A stretch of DNA of 64,000 nucleotides. Origin: an uncultured Planctomycetaceae bacterium (GTDB lineage: Bacteria > Planctomycetota > Planctomycetia > Planctomycetales > Planctomycetaceae). Position numbers and translations under genes: made by a program. The stretch covers positions 1 to 64,000 of the forward strand of contig CALSLT010000029.1 in assembly GCA_943787265.1 (NCBI GenBank), read 5' to 3'. The notes beneath the pieces are model-generated. The model searched no databases and was not told the DNA's origin. It saw nothing but the letters and a program-made list of their open reading frames with translations. Of the stretch, positions 40,556 to 49,815 are shown one piece after another. Positions within the stretch are counted from its first letter, which is position 1. Each line of letters begins with the position of its first letter.

Positions 40556-43500
40556 GTGACTGACGACCGATCTGCCGCATCAGTGGATGTCGAAGCTCCG
40601 ACCGTCATCAACGACGATCGCGATCCAGTCGACGTCGCCGCGGACGAATTCGCAGACCGCTACCGAAACGGCGAATACCCTTCCGTCACCGAGTACGTCG
40701 ATCGATATCCCGACCAGGCCGAGGAACTCAAAGAGCTGCTGCCGGCCGTCGCGATGATGGAACAGCTCAAGCAGAAGGAAGAATCGCGGATCGATTCGTT
40801 CGAGCGGCAGTCGGTCATCAGCGGGCTTCAGCAGTTGGGCGACTTCCGCATCATCCGCGAAATCGGCCACGGCGGAATGGGAGTTGTCTACGAAGCCGAG
40901 CAGGAATCACTCGGTCGTCAGGTCGCGTTGAAAGTGCTCTCGCCCACGACGTTTGATTCGCCGAAATCAATCCGCCGGTTCCGCCGCGAAGCCGAGACAG
41001 TCGCGCGGCTCCATCACACGAATATCGTTCCGGTGTTCGGAGTCGGCGACGAAAAGGGGCTGCACTATTACGTCATGCAGCTCATCGATGGGCAGCCGCT
41101 GAACGACGTCATCACCGGGCTGCGCGACAAGTCCAAAACTGAAAGCAGCGAGTCTAAAACGCAAACGACGGCGGCATCAGGCAAGGAAACTTCTGCCAGA
41201 GAAATCGGATCGAGCCTGGATTTGCAGTTGCCAGACTCAGAAGTCGTCGCGGAAGTGCAGATCGAATCTTCGGCAGACTTGCAGCAGCAGGTCCACAGCG
41301 ACGAGTCCGCTCCGACAGTCATGCAGTCACGCGAGGAACTGGCGAAACTCTCGGACCAAGAACTCACGGATACGATCGACCAGGTCAAGGTAAACAGAAA
41401 AGCCGACGAGGCGGTTTCGGAATCGGACGATTCGGACTCCGCTAACCGACCGCCAAGTGAAGAACTTCTTCCGGCGACGGAACGGCTGTCCGCGCAGCTC
41501 GACACGCACGCTTACTGGAACTCCGTCGCCGAAATCGGCATTCAGGTCGCTCGAGCTTTGGACTACGCACATGCCCACGGCGTGTGGCATCGAGACATCA
41601 AGCCGTCGAATCTGCTGATCGATCAGTCGGGGACGGTGTGGCTGGTTGATTTCGGTCTGGCTCGGATCGCGGAAGACAGCGAGTTAACTCAGACCGGCGA
41701 TCTGCTCGGCACTTTGCGGTACATGTCGCCCGAGCAGGTGGTTGGCGAGTTCGACCACCGCAGCGATGTCTACAGTCTTGGTCTGACTCTTTATGAGCTG
41801 CTGACTTTTCGACCGGCTCACGATGCGTCGATCCGTTCGCGGATTGTGGAACAGATCAGCGAAGCCAGCCCGAAGTCTCCGCGAGCGATCAACCCGGCCA
41901 TTCCACAGGACCTTGAGACGATCATCCTGAAGGCGACCGCGCACGACGCGAAGGATCGATATCAGTCCGCGAAGGAAATGGCCGAAGACCTGCAGAGATT
42001 CTGCGGCGGTTTTCCGATCCAGGCTCGACGTTTCAGCCCGACCGAACAACTCGTGCGGTGGGGACGTCGCAACCCGGCGCTGGCCTGGACGACGGCGACC
42101 ACGGCGATTCTGCTGGTGACTGTGGCCGCACTTTCCACCTGGGGACTCGTGGCTGCTCGTAATGCCAACCAGGACCTCACCGAACAACGCGGCCGCACGG
42201 ACATCGAAACCAAGCGAGCCGAAGACAACCTGCAGATGGCACTTCAGGCGTTCGAAGAAATCGTCGATGGAATCTCGCAGCGAGGCATCCCGCAATCGGT
42301 CCAGTCGGACCTGAACGCCGACATCGAAACTGAGGACGGCACGGACGCTCAGCCGGTCGCCAATCTGACACCGGTCGTGACCGAAGCCGACGCTGAACTT
42401 CTCGAACGACTCCTTCAGTTTTACATCGACTTTGCGAAGCGAAACGAAGCCTCGCCGGAAGTCGCCGCTCAAACGGCAAAAGCACAACGCCGCGTCGGAG
42501 ACATTTATCAGCGGCTGGGGCGGCACGAGGAATCGATCGCTGCCTACGAAAATGCTCGGAGCCAGTATCAGGTTCTGAGTATGAGCGAACTGGAACCGAG
42601 TCTCGATGAAATCATGGACCGACCAGACGCTCCGGTGACGTACAACGCGACTCTGACGGTGGCTGCCGTTTCGAATCAGATCGGCGAAGCGGCCGGACAG
42701 GTCGGAGATTTCAGGACGACTCTCGAATCCTACGAAACGTCGATCGAATATCTCTCCAATCTTCCGCTTGAAGTCACAAAGCTTCCAGAAACTCGCTTTC
42801 TGCTGGCTCAGACAAAGACAGCCTTCGCTTCGTTGCCAAGCCGCTTCGGCGGAAAGATGGGAACTTTCGATCCTGGCAGATCCGGAGGCGGTCCCGGCGG
42901 CTCGCGCGATTCCAGACGTGACCCGAGTGGCGGCAGGTCTCGCGGCGGACGAGGCGGTGACAATCCCGGCAGCGGACGTGGAGGCGATTTCGGACGTCGT
43001 GATTTCGCTTCTCGAGACGGTGGACCTGGCAGCAGCGACTCAGGAACCAGCAGATCAGGCAACGACGGAGCCAGAGAATTTCTGGCGAACAATCGCAGGC
43101 CTGGCGGCAGGCCCGATCGCGACGATGATCGCGACGATGATCGCGACGATGATCGCGACGGTCGCTTCGACAGGCGGCCTCAGGGTGGCGAGCGAGGTGG
43201 GTTCGGCCCTCCTGGCGGTGGTGGTCAAGGTGGCGGACCCGGCCGAGGTCACGGGCCTCCGAAGGGAATCGAAGAAACTCTGAATGCTCACCGGCAGGAC
43301 GCACGGCGGTTGCTCGAAGAGTTGACTAATGAAGACAGTCAACAGCCCGATTACCAATTGGAGCTGGCCAGATTGTTGCTCGCTTCTGCCAGTTTCCGAG
43401 GCCGGGATTACGGTTCGGAAAACCCGATGTCAGATCTCAAACAGGCAGTCGGCATTCTTGAACAGCTCACCCAGGACCATCCCGGCAACCCGGACTACCA

Positions 43501-44290
43501 GTTTCAACTGGCCGATGCCCTGGCCTTGTCGTCTCCGGATACTCACCGATTTGAATCTGCCGAGCAGACGGCAGAACGCATTTCACGTTCGATCGAAATC
43601 GCCCGCAAGCTTCAGAAACAGTTCCCCAACGCTCCGGAATACGACATTCTGCTCGCGAATTCGTTGCGGCATTTGTCGGGGTTGCAGAACGATCGGAACG
43701 ACCTCGAAGGCTCGCAGGCGTCGGTCGACGAGGCAGTGTCGATCCTGCGAAGGCTCACCGAAGTATGGCCGGGACACATGATTTACCGGTTGTCGCTTGC
43801 CCGAGCCCTGCATCAGTCGGCTATGCTGGGAAGACGAATGAAACGGTCGGATTTCACTCTTCAACGTCTTGATGAAGCAGTGGCAGTGTTTGACGGCGTC
43901 GAGTCATTCGAGGACGAACCGGTGTTTGTTCCGGCGATGTTGTCGATGATTCATCGAGGTCGTGCTGAGTATTTCATCCGGTCGGGACAGGAGGCCGAGG
44001 CGAAGGAGGCGTGGGAGCTGGCGGTCAAGCTGGCTCCGTGGATGACGAAAGGTCCGGGCGGTCCAAATTCGGACGATCGCGGCCAGAATCGCAATTACGG
44101 TCGACCCGGCGGGTCAGAAAGGTATCCTCAGCACCAGAAACCAAAAGGGCCGCCCCAGAAAAACAAGCGGCCACCACAAAAGCCAACGGGACAAGACCGG
44201 CCAGACAACGAACGTTCGGATCGACCTCCGAACGATGAACAGCCCACAGAAAGTGATCGACAGAAGCGTGAACGACCGCCTGCCGAGTGA
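40556..44290 (+). CDS. Membrane-anchored Ser/Thr protein kinase with TPR-like region and RG/D-rich block
   Basis: 1244 residues from GTG 40556. An N-terminal segment (ADRYRNGEYPSVTEYVDRYPD) precedes the kinase: glycine loop GHGGMG (104-109), Lys126 (VALK), Glu147, HRD345-347, DFG365-367 and APE-like SPEQ. Between the hinge (MQLIDGQPLND) and helix E lies a Ser/Glu-rich insertion of about 125 residues (190-315). One membrane segment at about 509-533 (ALAWTTATTAILLVTVAALS) puts the rest outside: TPR-like repeats, then an Arg/Gly/Asp-rich block (about 766-902) and more TPR-like repeats, ending in a Pro/Lys/Glu-rich tail. It is very likely the signalling partner of the neighbouring ECF sigma factors. 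The last 56 bases overlap the start of the second sigma gene. Confidence 0.93.
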   Translation: MTDDRSAASVDVEAPTVINDDRDPVDVAADEFADRYRNGEYPSVTEYVDRYPDQAEELKELLPAVAMMEQLKQKEESRIDSFERQSVISGLQQLGDFRIIREIGHGGMGVVYEAEQESLGRQVALKVLSPTTFDSPKSIRRFRREAETVARLHHTNIVPVFGVGDEKGLHYYVMQLIDGQPLNDVITGLRDKSKTESSESKTQTTAASGKETSAREIGSSLDLQLPDSEVVAEVQIESSADLQQQVHSDESAPTVMQSREELAKLSDQELTDTIDQVKVNRKADEAVSESDDSDSANRPPSEELLPATERLSAQLDTHAYWNSVAEIGIQVARALDYAHAHGVWHRDIKPSNLLIDQSGTVWLVDFGLARIAEDSELTQTGDLLGTLRYMSPEQVVGEFDHRSDVYSLGLTLYELLTFRPAHDASIRSRIVEQISEASPKSPRAINPAIPQDLETIILKATAHDAKDRYQSAKEMAEDLQRFCGGFPIQARRFSPTEQLVRWGRRNPALAWTTATTAILLVTVAALSTWGLVAARNANQDLTEQRGRTDIETKRAEDNLQMALQAFEEIVDGISQRGIPQSVQSDLNADIETEDGTDAQPVANLTPVVTEADAELLERLLQFYIDFAKRNEASPEVAAQTAKAQRRVGDIYQRLGRHEESIAAYENARSQYQVLSMSELEPSLDEIMDRPDAPVTYNATLTVAAVSNQIGEAAGQVGDFRTTLESYETSIEYLSNLPLEVTKLPETRFLLAQTKTAFASLPSRFGGKMGTFDPGRSGGGPGGSRDSRRDPSGGRSRGGRGGDNPGSGRGGDFGRRDFASRDGGPGSSDSGTSRSGNDGAREFLANNRRPGGRPDRDDDRDDDRDDDRDGRFDRRPQGGERGGFGPPGGGGQGGGPGRGHGPPKGIEETLNAHRQDARRLLEELTNEDSQQPDYQLELARLLLASASFRGRDYGSENPMSDLKQAVGILEQLTQDHPGNPDYQFQLADALALSSPDTHRFESAEQTAERISRSIEIARKLQKQFPNAPEYDILLANSLRHLSGLQNDRNDLEGSQASVDEAVSILRRLTEVWPGHMIYRLSLARALHQSAMLGRRMKRSDFTLQRLDEAVAVFDGVESFEDEPVFVPAMLSMIHRGRAEYFIRSGQEAEAKEAWELAVKLAPWMTKGPGGPNSDDRGQNRNYGRPGGSERYPQHQKPKGPPQKNKRPPQKPTGQDRPDNERSDRPPNDEQPTESDRQKRERPPAE
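43115..43159 (+). repeat. 12-bp tandem repeat within the kinase gene
   Basis: GATCGCGACGAT is repeated three times exactly plus nine further bases, encoding DRDDDRDDDRD in the low-complexity block. The exact identity of the units indicates recent expansion or slippage. Confidence 0.9.
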
Positions 44291-44918
44291 AACTCCTGAA
44301 CTTGTCAATCGGGTTATCCGAGGCGACACCGATGCGCTGTCAGAACTGTTCAACGTGCACCGAGCTCGACTTTGGCGGATGGTGAATTTCCGGATGGACC
44401 CGCGACTCGCCGGTCGGATCGACGCTGACGACATCCTCCAGGAAGCCTGGATGCGAGCCATCGATCGCATCGATTCGTTCCTCGTCGACGCGTCTCGATC
44501 GACCTTTATCTGGTTCCGCATGATTGTGACGCAGACAATGGTCGACCTGCATCGGCGACACGTCGGAGCCCAGAAACGCAGCGCCGCCAAGGAAATCTCG
44601 ATCCACGGCGGGTGGAGCAGCCAGTCGACTTCGGTATCGCTCGCCCGGCATCTGCTCGGCCATTTATCGTCGCCCAGCAACGCAGCCATCCGAGCAGAAC
44701 TGTCATCGCAGCTCGAAACAGCCCTGACCACGATGAGCGACATCGACCGCGAAGTCCTGGCCATGCGGCACTTCGAAGAACTGACCAACAGCGAGACCGC
44801 CCAGGTTCTGGACATGACCGAACAGGCCGCCAGCGCCCGCTACGTCCGAGCCCTCAGCCGCCTGCGCCACGTCCTGACGGCCATCCCCGGCTTCATGGAC
44901 GACGCCGGCGGGAGCTGA
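44235..44918 (+). CDS. ECF RNA polymerase sigma factor, second copy
   Basis: 227-residue ECF factor closely paralogous to the one at 39735: shared blocks include MVNFRMDPRLAGRIDADDIL, VDLHRRHVGAQKRSAAKE, LSSPSNAAIRAEL and IDREVLAMRHFEELTNSETA. ATG 44235 lies 56 bases inside the upstream kinase frame; in-frame GTGs at 44253 and 44268 are alternatives. The overlap implies translational coupling to the kinase. No kinase follows it; a hairpin and hisG come next. Its N-terminus is about 10 residues longer than its paralogue. Confidence 0.93.
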   Translation: MNSPQKVIDRSVNDRLPSETPELVNRVIRGDTDALSELFNVHRARLWRMVNFRMDPRLAGRIDADDILQEAWMRAIDRIDSFLVDASRSTFIWFRMIVTQTMVDLHRRHVGAQKRSAAKEISIHGGWSSQSTSVSLARHLLGHLSSPSNAAIRAELSSQLETALTTMSDIDREVLAMRHFEELTNSETAQVLDMTEQAASARYVRALSRLRHVLTAIPGFMDDAGGS

Positions 44919-44927
44919 CCATCGAAC

Positions 44928-44953
44928 GTAGGGCCGGTAGGAACCGGCCCTAC
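44928..44953. repeat. GTAGGGCCGG perfect hairpin
   Basis: GTAGGGCCGG-taggaa-CCGGCCCTAC, a perfect 10-base stem with 6-base loop nine bases after the second sigma factor stop. It could end transcription there (no T-run follows) or be a short member of the GTAGG...CCTAC elements. Confidence 0.8.
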
Positions 44954-45097
44954 GAAAGCTGATCTCCAAGCAGCCCGTTGAATGTTCGGCGTTGGCTGTT
45001 CGATGTTCTCCCCCTTTCGTAAGATGCCGCAAAATCAGCGGTCGATCGCACCCCGATCGTCCATCCAAGTTCTCCGATTTGAGGTTTCTGAGTCCCG

Positions 45098-45973
45098 ATG
45101 TCGAACGTTCTGAAGCTGGGTATCCCGGCCGGTAGCCTGAAAGATGCCACGGCAGCTTTGTTCCAGCGAGCGGGTTACAACATCAAGTTTTCCTCTCGTT
45201 CTTACTACCCATCGATTGATGACGAAGAGATCGAGTGTCTGCTCATCCGTGCTCAGGAAATGGCACGTTATGTTCAGCAGGGCATTCTCGACGCGGGCAT
45301 CACCGGGCACGACTGGGTGCAGGAAACTCAGGCCGACGTTCACGAAGTCTGCGAACTCGTCTTCTCGAAAGTCAGTCGCCGCCCCGTCAAATGGGTGCTT
45401 TGCGTGCCGGAAGATTCGCCGGTGCAGTCGGTCAAGGATCTCGAAGGAAAGAGCATCGCGACCGAAGCTGTCGGCCTGACGAAAGCCTACCTGGCCAAAC
45501 ACGGAGTCACCTCCAACGTCGAATTCTCCTGGGGAGCGACCGAAGTCAAACCACCGCGACTGGCCGACGCGATTGTCGAAGTCACCGAAACGGGCAGCTC
45601 GCTTCGAGCGAACAATCTGCGAATCGTCGACGTCGTCATCGAGAGCACAACTCGCTTGATCGCCAACCAGAATGCCTGGAGTGACGACTGGAAGAAGACG
45701 AAGCTCGAAAACATCGCACTGATGCTGCAATCGTGCCTGAACGCCGAAGGCAAAGTCGGCCTGATGATGAACGTCCGCCGCGCCGACCTGGAATCACTCC
45801 TGGGACAGTTGCCGGCCCTGCAGACTCCAACGATCTCATCGCTGTCCGATCCGGACTGGGTCGACGTCAACACAATCGTCGACGAAGCCACCGTCCGCAG
45901 CATCGTCCCCGCCCTGAAATCCGCCGGCGCGAAGGGCATCGTCGAATACTCAATCACCAAACTGATCGACTGA
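45098..45973 (+). CDS. hisG: ATP phosphoribosyltransferase, long form
   Basis: First enzyme of histidine biosynthesis (ATP + PRPP to phosphoribosyl-ATP). At 291 residues it is the long hexameric form with a C-terminal PII-like regulatory domain (NVRRADLESLLGQLPALQTP to the C-terminus), which normally binds histidine as feedback inhibitor. The catalytic part shows LGIPAGSLKDATAALFQRAG, ILDAGITGHDWVQE, KVSRRPVKWVLCVPED and EATEAVGLTKAYL-like AIATEAVGLT, and ADAIVEVTETGSSLRANNLRI. No other his genes are nearby. It lies downstream of the sigma-kinase-sigma cluster. Confidence 0.95.
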   Translation: MSNVLKLGIPAGSLKDATAALFQRAGYNIKFSSRSYYPSIDDEEIECLLIRAQEMARYVQQGILDAGITGHDWVQETQADVHEVCELVFSKVSRRPVKWVLCVPEDSPVQSVKDLEGKSIATEAVGLTKAYLAKHGVTSNVEFSWGATEVKPPRLADAIVEVTETGSSLRANNLRIVDVVIESTTRLIANQNAWSDDWKKTKLENIALMLQSCLNAEGKVGLMMNVRRADLESLLGQLPALQTPTISSLSDPDWVDVNTIVDEATVRSIVPALKSAGAKGIVEYSITKLID

Positions 45974-45981
45974 CGAAACAG

Positions 45982-46056
45982 GAACACTGATAGACGCTAA
46001 TCTTCGCTAATGAAACAGGAATAAAGATTAGTGAATATTAGCGTCGATTAGCGTTC
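45982..46056. repeat. GAACGCTAAT-type hairpin (second copy)
   Basis: AT-rich imperfect palindrome (GACGCTAATC ... GATTAG; TTAGCGTCGATTAGCGTTC), homologous to 32968-33038. It begins nine bases after the hisG stop and may act as its terminator. Confidence 0.75.
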
Positions 46057-46090
46057 TGAATTCTTCACGATATCCCACGCTGAATGACTC

Positions 46091-46330
46091 ATGGACTCAA
46101 CAGCCGACCACGAATTCAACCCTAGGAACGCCTCGCCGGTTTTGAAAACAGCCATCGCCGAGCTGGCAGCAAAGTCCGGCAAGGACGAGGCTGAATTCGT
46201 CGGCATCCGACTCGGCGACGCCTTTGACCTCGCCGTCAAATCGTGGGGAGCCGACCTGCCCGACTTCTGGAAAGTCTGGAACAGTTGGAACACCGCCAGC
46301 GACGATCCCAAACCCTGGGGCGACCTGTAG
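46091..46330 (+). CDS. Small hypothetical protein (79 aa)
   Basis: Not recognised. The sequence is soluble and mildly acidic (TAIAELAAKSGKDEAEFVGI, LGDAFDLAVKSWGADLPDFW) with four Trp residues near the C-terminus (WKVWNSW, WGDL). No signal peptide. Coding support is only an intact frame in a plausible spacing after hisG and its hairpin; no clear ribosome binding site. Confidence 0.45.
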   Translation: MDSTADHEFNPRNASPVLKTAIAELAAKSGKDEAEFVGIRLGDAFDLAVKSWGADLPDFWKVWNSWNTASDDPKPWGDL

Positions 46331-46597
46331 GTCCGGTCGAATCGGTCAGGAAAGCTGCGGAAACGGGTTAGACGTGGCTGAGGCTCTGACTTCGTATTGT
46401 CGGGTTTGTCTCGAAAGTCAGGTCTGCGATACTGACGATGATCGCCCGGTAGTGCATACTGTGGCGAGTTGGCAGGGCCGGTTTTCGCAAATCTCGCGAA
46501 CCTGGTGGTCGAAACCGCCTCGCAAAACGAGTGGGGAACTGACTCAGACGTCCGCATCTGCCCGTCAGACTGACTGAATACTAAGAAGGATCGAGCA

Positions 46598-48841
46598 GTG
46601 TCTCAGCTTCGACTGGCCCTGGTGATTCACAATCACCAACCAATTGGCAACTTCGATGGCGTCTTCGAGCAGGCTTACCAGGACAGCTACAAGCCGTTTC
46701 TGGATCTGCTGGCCGAATTCCCCAGCCTGGCCATCACGTTGCACAATTCCGGCAGCCTGCTGGAATGGCTCGTCGAGCACCGGCCGGAATACCTCGACCA
46801 GATCCGGGAACTCGCCGACCGCGGCCAGATCGAAATCATCGGCGGACCGTTCTACGAACCGATTCTCGCGAGCATTCCGCAGCGAGACCGCATCGGGCAG
46901 ATCCAGCAGTACTCGAAGTATCTCGAAAAGCACTTCGGCCAGCCGGTCCGAGGCATGTGGGTTCCTGAGCGAGTCTGGGAGCAATCCTTCGCGCGGGACA
47001 TCGTCGACGCCGGCATCGAATACACCGTTCTGGACGATTCGCACTTCCGCAGCGCAGGGCACACACCGGACGAACTGACGTCGCACTTCCTGACCGAAGA
47101 CGAAGGCCGACTGCTGCAAATCTTCCCGGTTTCTGAACCGCTGCGGTACGCCATCCCGTTTGACGACGTTCACAAGTCGATCGAAATTCTGCGCGAGCAG
47201 TTCGAACGAAATCCAAATTCCGTCGCCGTGTTCGGAGACGACGGCGAAAAATTCGGCACCTGGCCGGGCACTCAGGAAGCCGTCTTCGAAAAGGGCTGGT
47301 TGAGAAACTTCTTCCAACTCCTGCAGGATAACGGCGAGTGGTTGAAGGTCGTCACGATGGCCGAGTGCGTCGAAAACCTGATGCCTGCCGGCCGGACGTA
47401 CCTCCCCGACAGCAGCTATCGTGAAATGACCGAATGGGTCTTGCCGGCCGATCGCCAGAAAGTGCTGCTGTCACTCCGCAAGGACAAAGAGAAGAACGAT
47501 CCCGACTGGCCAGAAGTTTCCAACTTCGTCCGAGGCGGCTTCTGGCGGAACTTCCGCAACAAGTATCCCGAATCGAATGACATGTACGCTCGGATGCTCG
47601 GCATCAGCGAGCGACTCGAAAAGCTGACCGACGCCGACACCGATCGCGAGTACGCCGATCAGTTGTCAGAAGCCCGCACGGCACTCTACCGAGGACAATG
47701 CAATTGCTCGTACTGGCACGGAGCGTTCGGCGGCCTTTACCTGCCCCACCTCCGACACGCCGTTTACACGCACCTCATCGCTGCCGACACGATTCTCGAA
47801 AAAGTCGAACGATCGATGAAGAACTCAACGAACGGTGTCGCTGGAGCATCGCCCGATCGTTGGGTGGAAGTTGAATCGAAAGACTTCAACCTGGACGCTC
47901 GTCCGGAAGTCCGAGTCGCTGGCGATCGACTGGCTGCGTACTTCACGCCGGCAGTCGGTGGACATCTTTACGAACTCGACATCCGAGCCATCCGACACAA
48001 CCTGCTCGCCACGTTGAACCGCCGTCCGGAAATCTACCACGAAGCAATCCGGCAGGCCGCTAACCCCGATAGCAACGGCGACGACCTCAACGCCGCCAGC
48101 ATTCAGGGCGAGATTAAATGTAAGCAGGAAAATCTTGATCAGAAGATCGTCTACGACAACTGGCCTCGCAAAGCGCTGGTCGATCACTTCCTGCAGCCGG
48201 GGCTTTCGCTGGAAGACTTCCAGGCGGGACACGGGCACGTCAGCGATTTTCACACCGGCGTTTATCAGTCGCTGCTGAAGCGTTCGCGCGAGCGTGTGGA
48301 AGCCTGCTTCGCTCGCCGAGCACCGCTCGCTTCGTACTCGGTCCAGGTCACAAAGTCAGTCTCCCTGGAAACTTCAAAGGGAGCACAACTGCAGATTCGG
48401 TACGACCTGGAAGACCTGCCGGTCGGCATGCCGATTCACTTTGCCGTCGAATTCAATCTCGCCGGCCTGCCAGGCGGAGCGGACGATCGATACTACTACG
48501 ACCACACCGGCCAGCGACAGGGCCGACTCGACGAAACGCTCAATCAGCCACACTGCGAACGCATCGGCCTGGTCGATGAGTGGCTCGGCGTCGACGTCGC
48601 ACTGGAATTCCCGATGCCGTGCAGCTGCTGGGCATTCCCGATCGAAACGGTCAGCCAGTCAGAAGGTGGTTTCGAAACCGTTCATCAAGCGTGCTGCGTC
48701 GTCCCTCACTGGGAATTCGTCGTCCCCGAAGACGGCCGCTGGTCCGTCGAGCTGACACTCGGCATCGACACATCCGCCGCTTTGGCAAGAGAACTTGGCA
48801 ACACCGTCGAGCCACGAGCCGTCCACAGCGACGACGCGTAG
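46598..48841 (+). CDS. Glycoside hydrolase family 57 enzyme (4-alpha-glucanotransferase / alpha-amylase type)
   Basis: Probably acts on alpha-1,4-glucans. GTG 46598 is preceded by AAGGA. GH57 motifs are present: HNHQP (residues 11-15), EIIGGPFYEPIL, WVPERVWE (catalytic Glu near residue 128) and VFGDDGEKFGTWPG (Asp near residue 212, matching the acid/base Asp of the Thermococcus glucanotransferase). After about residue 400 follow DUF1925/DUF1926-like beta domains (RWVEVESKDFNLDARPEV, VGGHLYELDIR). 747 residues, as expected for the glucanotransferase branch. No other glycogen genes lie near. Confidence 0.9.
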   Translation: MSQLRLALVIHNHQPIGNFDGVFEQAYQDSYKPFLDLLAEFPSLAITLHNSGSLLEWLVEHRPEYLDQIRELADRGQIEIIGGPFYEPILASIPQRDRIGQIQQYSKYLEKHFGQPVRGMWVPERVWEQSFARDIVDAGIEYTVLDDSHFRSAGHTPDELTSHFLTEDEGRLLQIFPVSEPLRYAIPFDDVHKSIEILREQFERNPNSVAVFGDDGEKFGTWPGTQEAVFEKGWLRNFFQLLQDNGEWLKVVTMAECVENLMPAGRTYLPDSSYREMTEWVLPADRQKVLLSLRKDKEKNDPDWPEVSNFVRGGFWRNFRNKYPESNDMYARMLGISERLEKLTDADTDREYADQLSEARTALYRGQCNCSYWHGAFGGLYLPHLRHAVYTHLIAADTILEKVERSMKNSTNGVAGASPDRWVEVESKDFNLDARPEVRVAGDRLAAYFTPAVGGHLYELDIRAIRHNLLATLNRRPEIYHEAIRQAANPDSNGDDLNAASIQGEIKCKQENLDQKIVYDNWPRKALVDHFLQPGLSLEDFQAGHGHVSDFHTGVYQSLLKRSRERVEACFARRAPLASYSVQVTKSVSLETSKGAQLQIRYDLEDLPVGMPIHFAVEFNLAGLPGGADDRYYYDHTGQRQGRLDETLNQPHCERIGLVDEWLGVDVALEFPMPCSCWAFPIETVSQSEGGFETVHQACCVVPHWEFVVPEDGRWSVELTLGIDTSAALARELGNTVEPRAVHSDDA

Positions 48842-48855
48842 TTCCGAAGCTGTCG

Positions 48856-48935
48856 GTACGCTGGAACAGGCTCCGCGCAGTTCCGGCAGCCAGGGTCACA
48901 ATTGCCGAAACAGCGCTGCGCTCGTTCCAGCCTAC
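48856..48935. repeat. GTAGGCTGGAACGAGCG-type hairpin pair (second, partly degraded copy)
   Basis: Reads GTACGCTGGAACAGGCTCCG... on the left and ends GCGCTGCGCTCGTTCCAGCC TAC on the right. The right unit is intact relative to 39461-39542; the left one has several substitutions. Located between the convergent GH57 and purU genes. Confidence 0.8.
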
Positions 48936-48939
48936 GATT

Positions 48940-49815
48940 TTATCGGCCGCGTGGAGTGTCGACGCAGGCGATGCGGTGAAAGTGGAGCTCGACGACGCGT
49001 TCGATCACTCGGCGTAAGCCTTCGACAATGCATGCTGGTTCATTGTCTTCCTCACCCATCCGCTTGACCTCTTCCAGAGGCGTTCCTGGAAAGACGGTGA
49101 ACGAACTCTGGTTGATGATCTGATTGCCGGCGTCGAGTTCCGGCACGATGAAGTGAGCCGTCGCGCCGTACGTCAGCATGTGGTGACTGTAGGCGTCTTC
49201 GTAAGGCCTTGGGCCGGGGAATGACGGCAGGATGCCGTGGTGCAGATTGATGATCCGACCGCCGGCATATCGCCAGCAGGTACTCGCCGGAATCATCCGC
49301 ATGTAACGAGCAAGGACAACGTAGTCGACATCGTACTCGTCGAACAATTCGACCATCCGATCGTTGTCCGGCTTGCCTTTTTCATCGCCGATGTCGTGCC
49401 AGTCGACGTCGAACTGCTCGGCCACTCCGCGGCATGTCGGGCGGTTCCCGATCATCACGGCAGCTTCGGCGTTGAGTCGTTTGTCGCGGATCGCTCGCAA
49501 CACGGCGAGAGCCGGCTCCGGTCTGTAAGTCGTACAGATCGCGACTTTCGGTGGACGGTCCGACGCATCACGCGACCAGGTTCGAATCTCGAGGCCGGTT
49601 TCTTCGCCAATTCGATTCATCTCGTCGCGGAGTTCTGAGACGGACGAGTTCTCGCCTGGCCATTCGATTCTTAGCAGCATCGCAAAGACACGTTCGTTGT
49701 CGCGGTCGTACATCTGGATTTCGTGGATGTTCGCTCCGCGAGACGTCACGAAATGGACGATCGGGTCGGCGAGTCCTCGATTGTCGGGGCCGACGGCCGT
49801 AATAGTGACCTGCAT
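48940..49815 (-). CDS. purU: Formyltetrahydrofolate deformylase
   Basis: Hydrolyses 10-formyl-THF to formate and THF, balancing one-carbon pools. 291 residues: N-terminal ACT domain (VTITAVGPDNRGLADPIVHFVTSRGANIHEIQ, residues 3-34) and C-terminal formyl transferase fold with YVVLARYMRMIP, RIINLHHGILPSFPG and HMLTYGATAHFIVPELDAG. The His and Asp pattern of the family is conserved. Start ATG 49815. Converges on the GH57 gene over a hairpin. Confidence 0.95.
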   Translation of the reverse strand: MQVTITAVGPDNRGLADPIVHFVTSRGANIHEIQMYDRDNERVFAMLLRIEWPGENSSVSELRDEMNRIGEETGLEIRTWSRDASDRPPKVAICTTYRPEPALAVLRAIRDKRLNAEAAVMIGNRPTCRGVAEQFDVDWHDIGDEKGKPDNDRMVELFDEYDVDYVVLARYMRMIPASTCWRYAGGRIINLHHGILPSFPGPRPYEDAYSHHMLTYGATAHFIVPELDAGNQIINQSSFTVFPGTPLEEVKRMGEEDNEPACIVEGLRRVIERVVELHFHRIACVDTPRGR

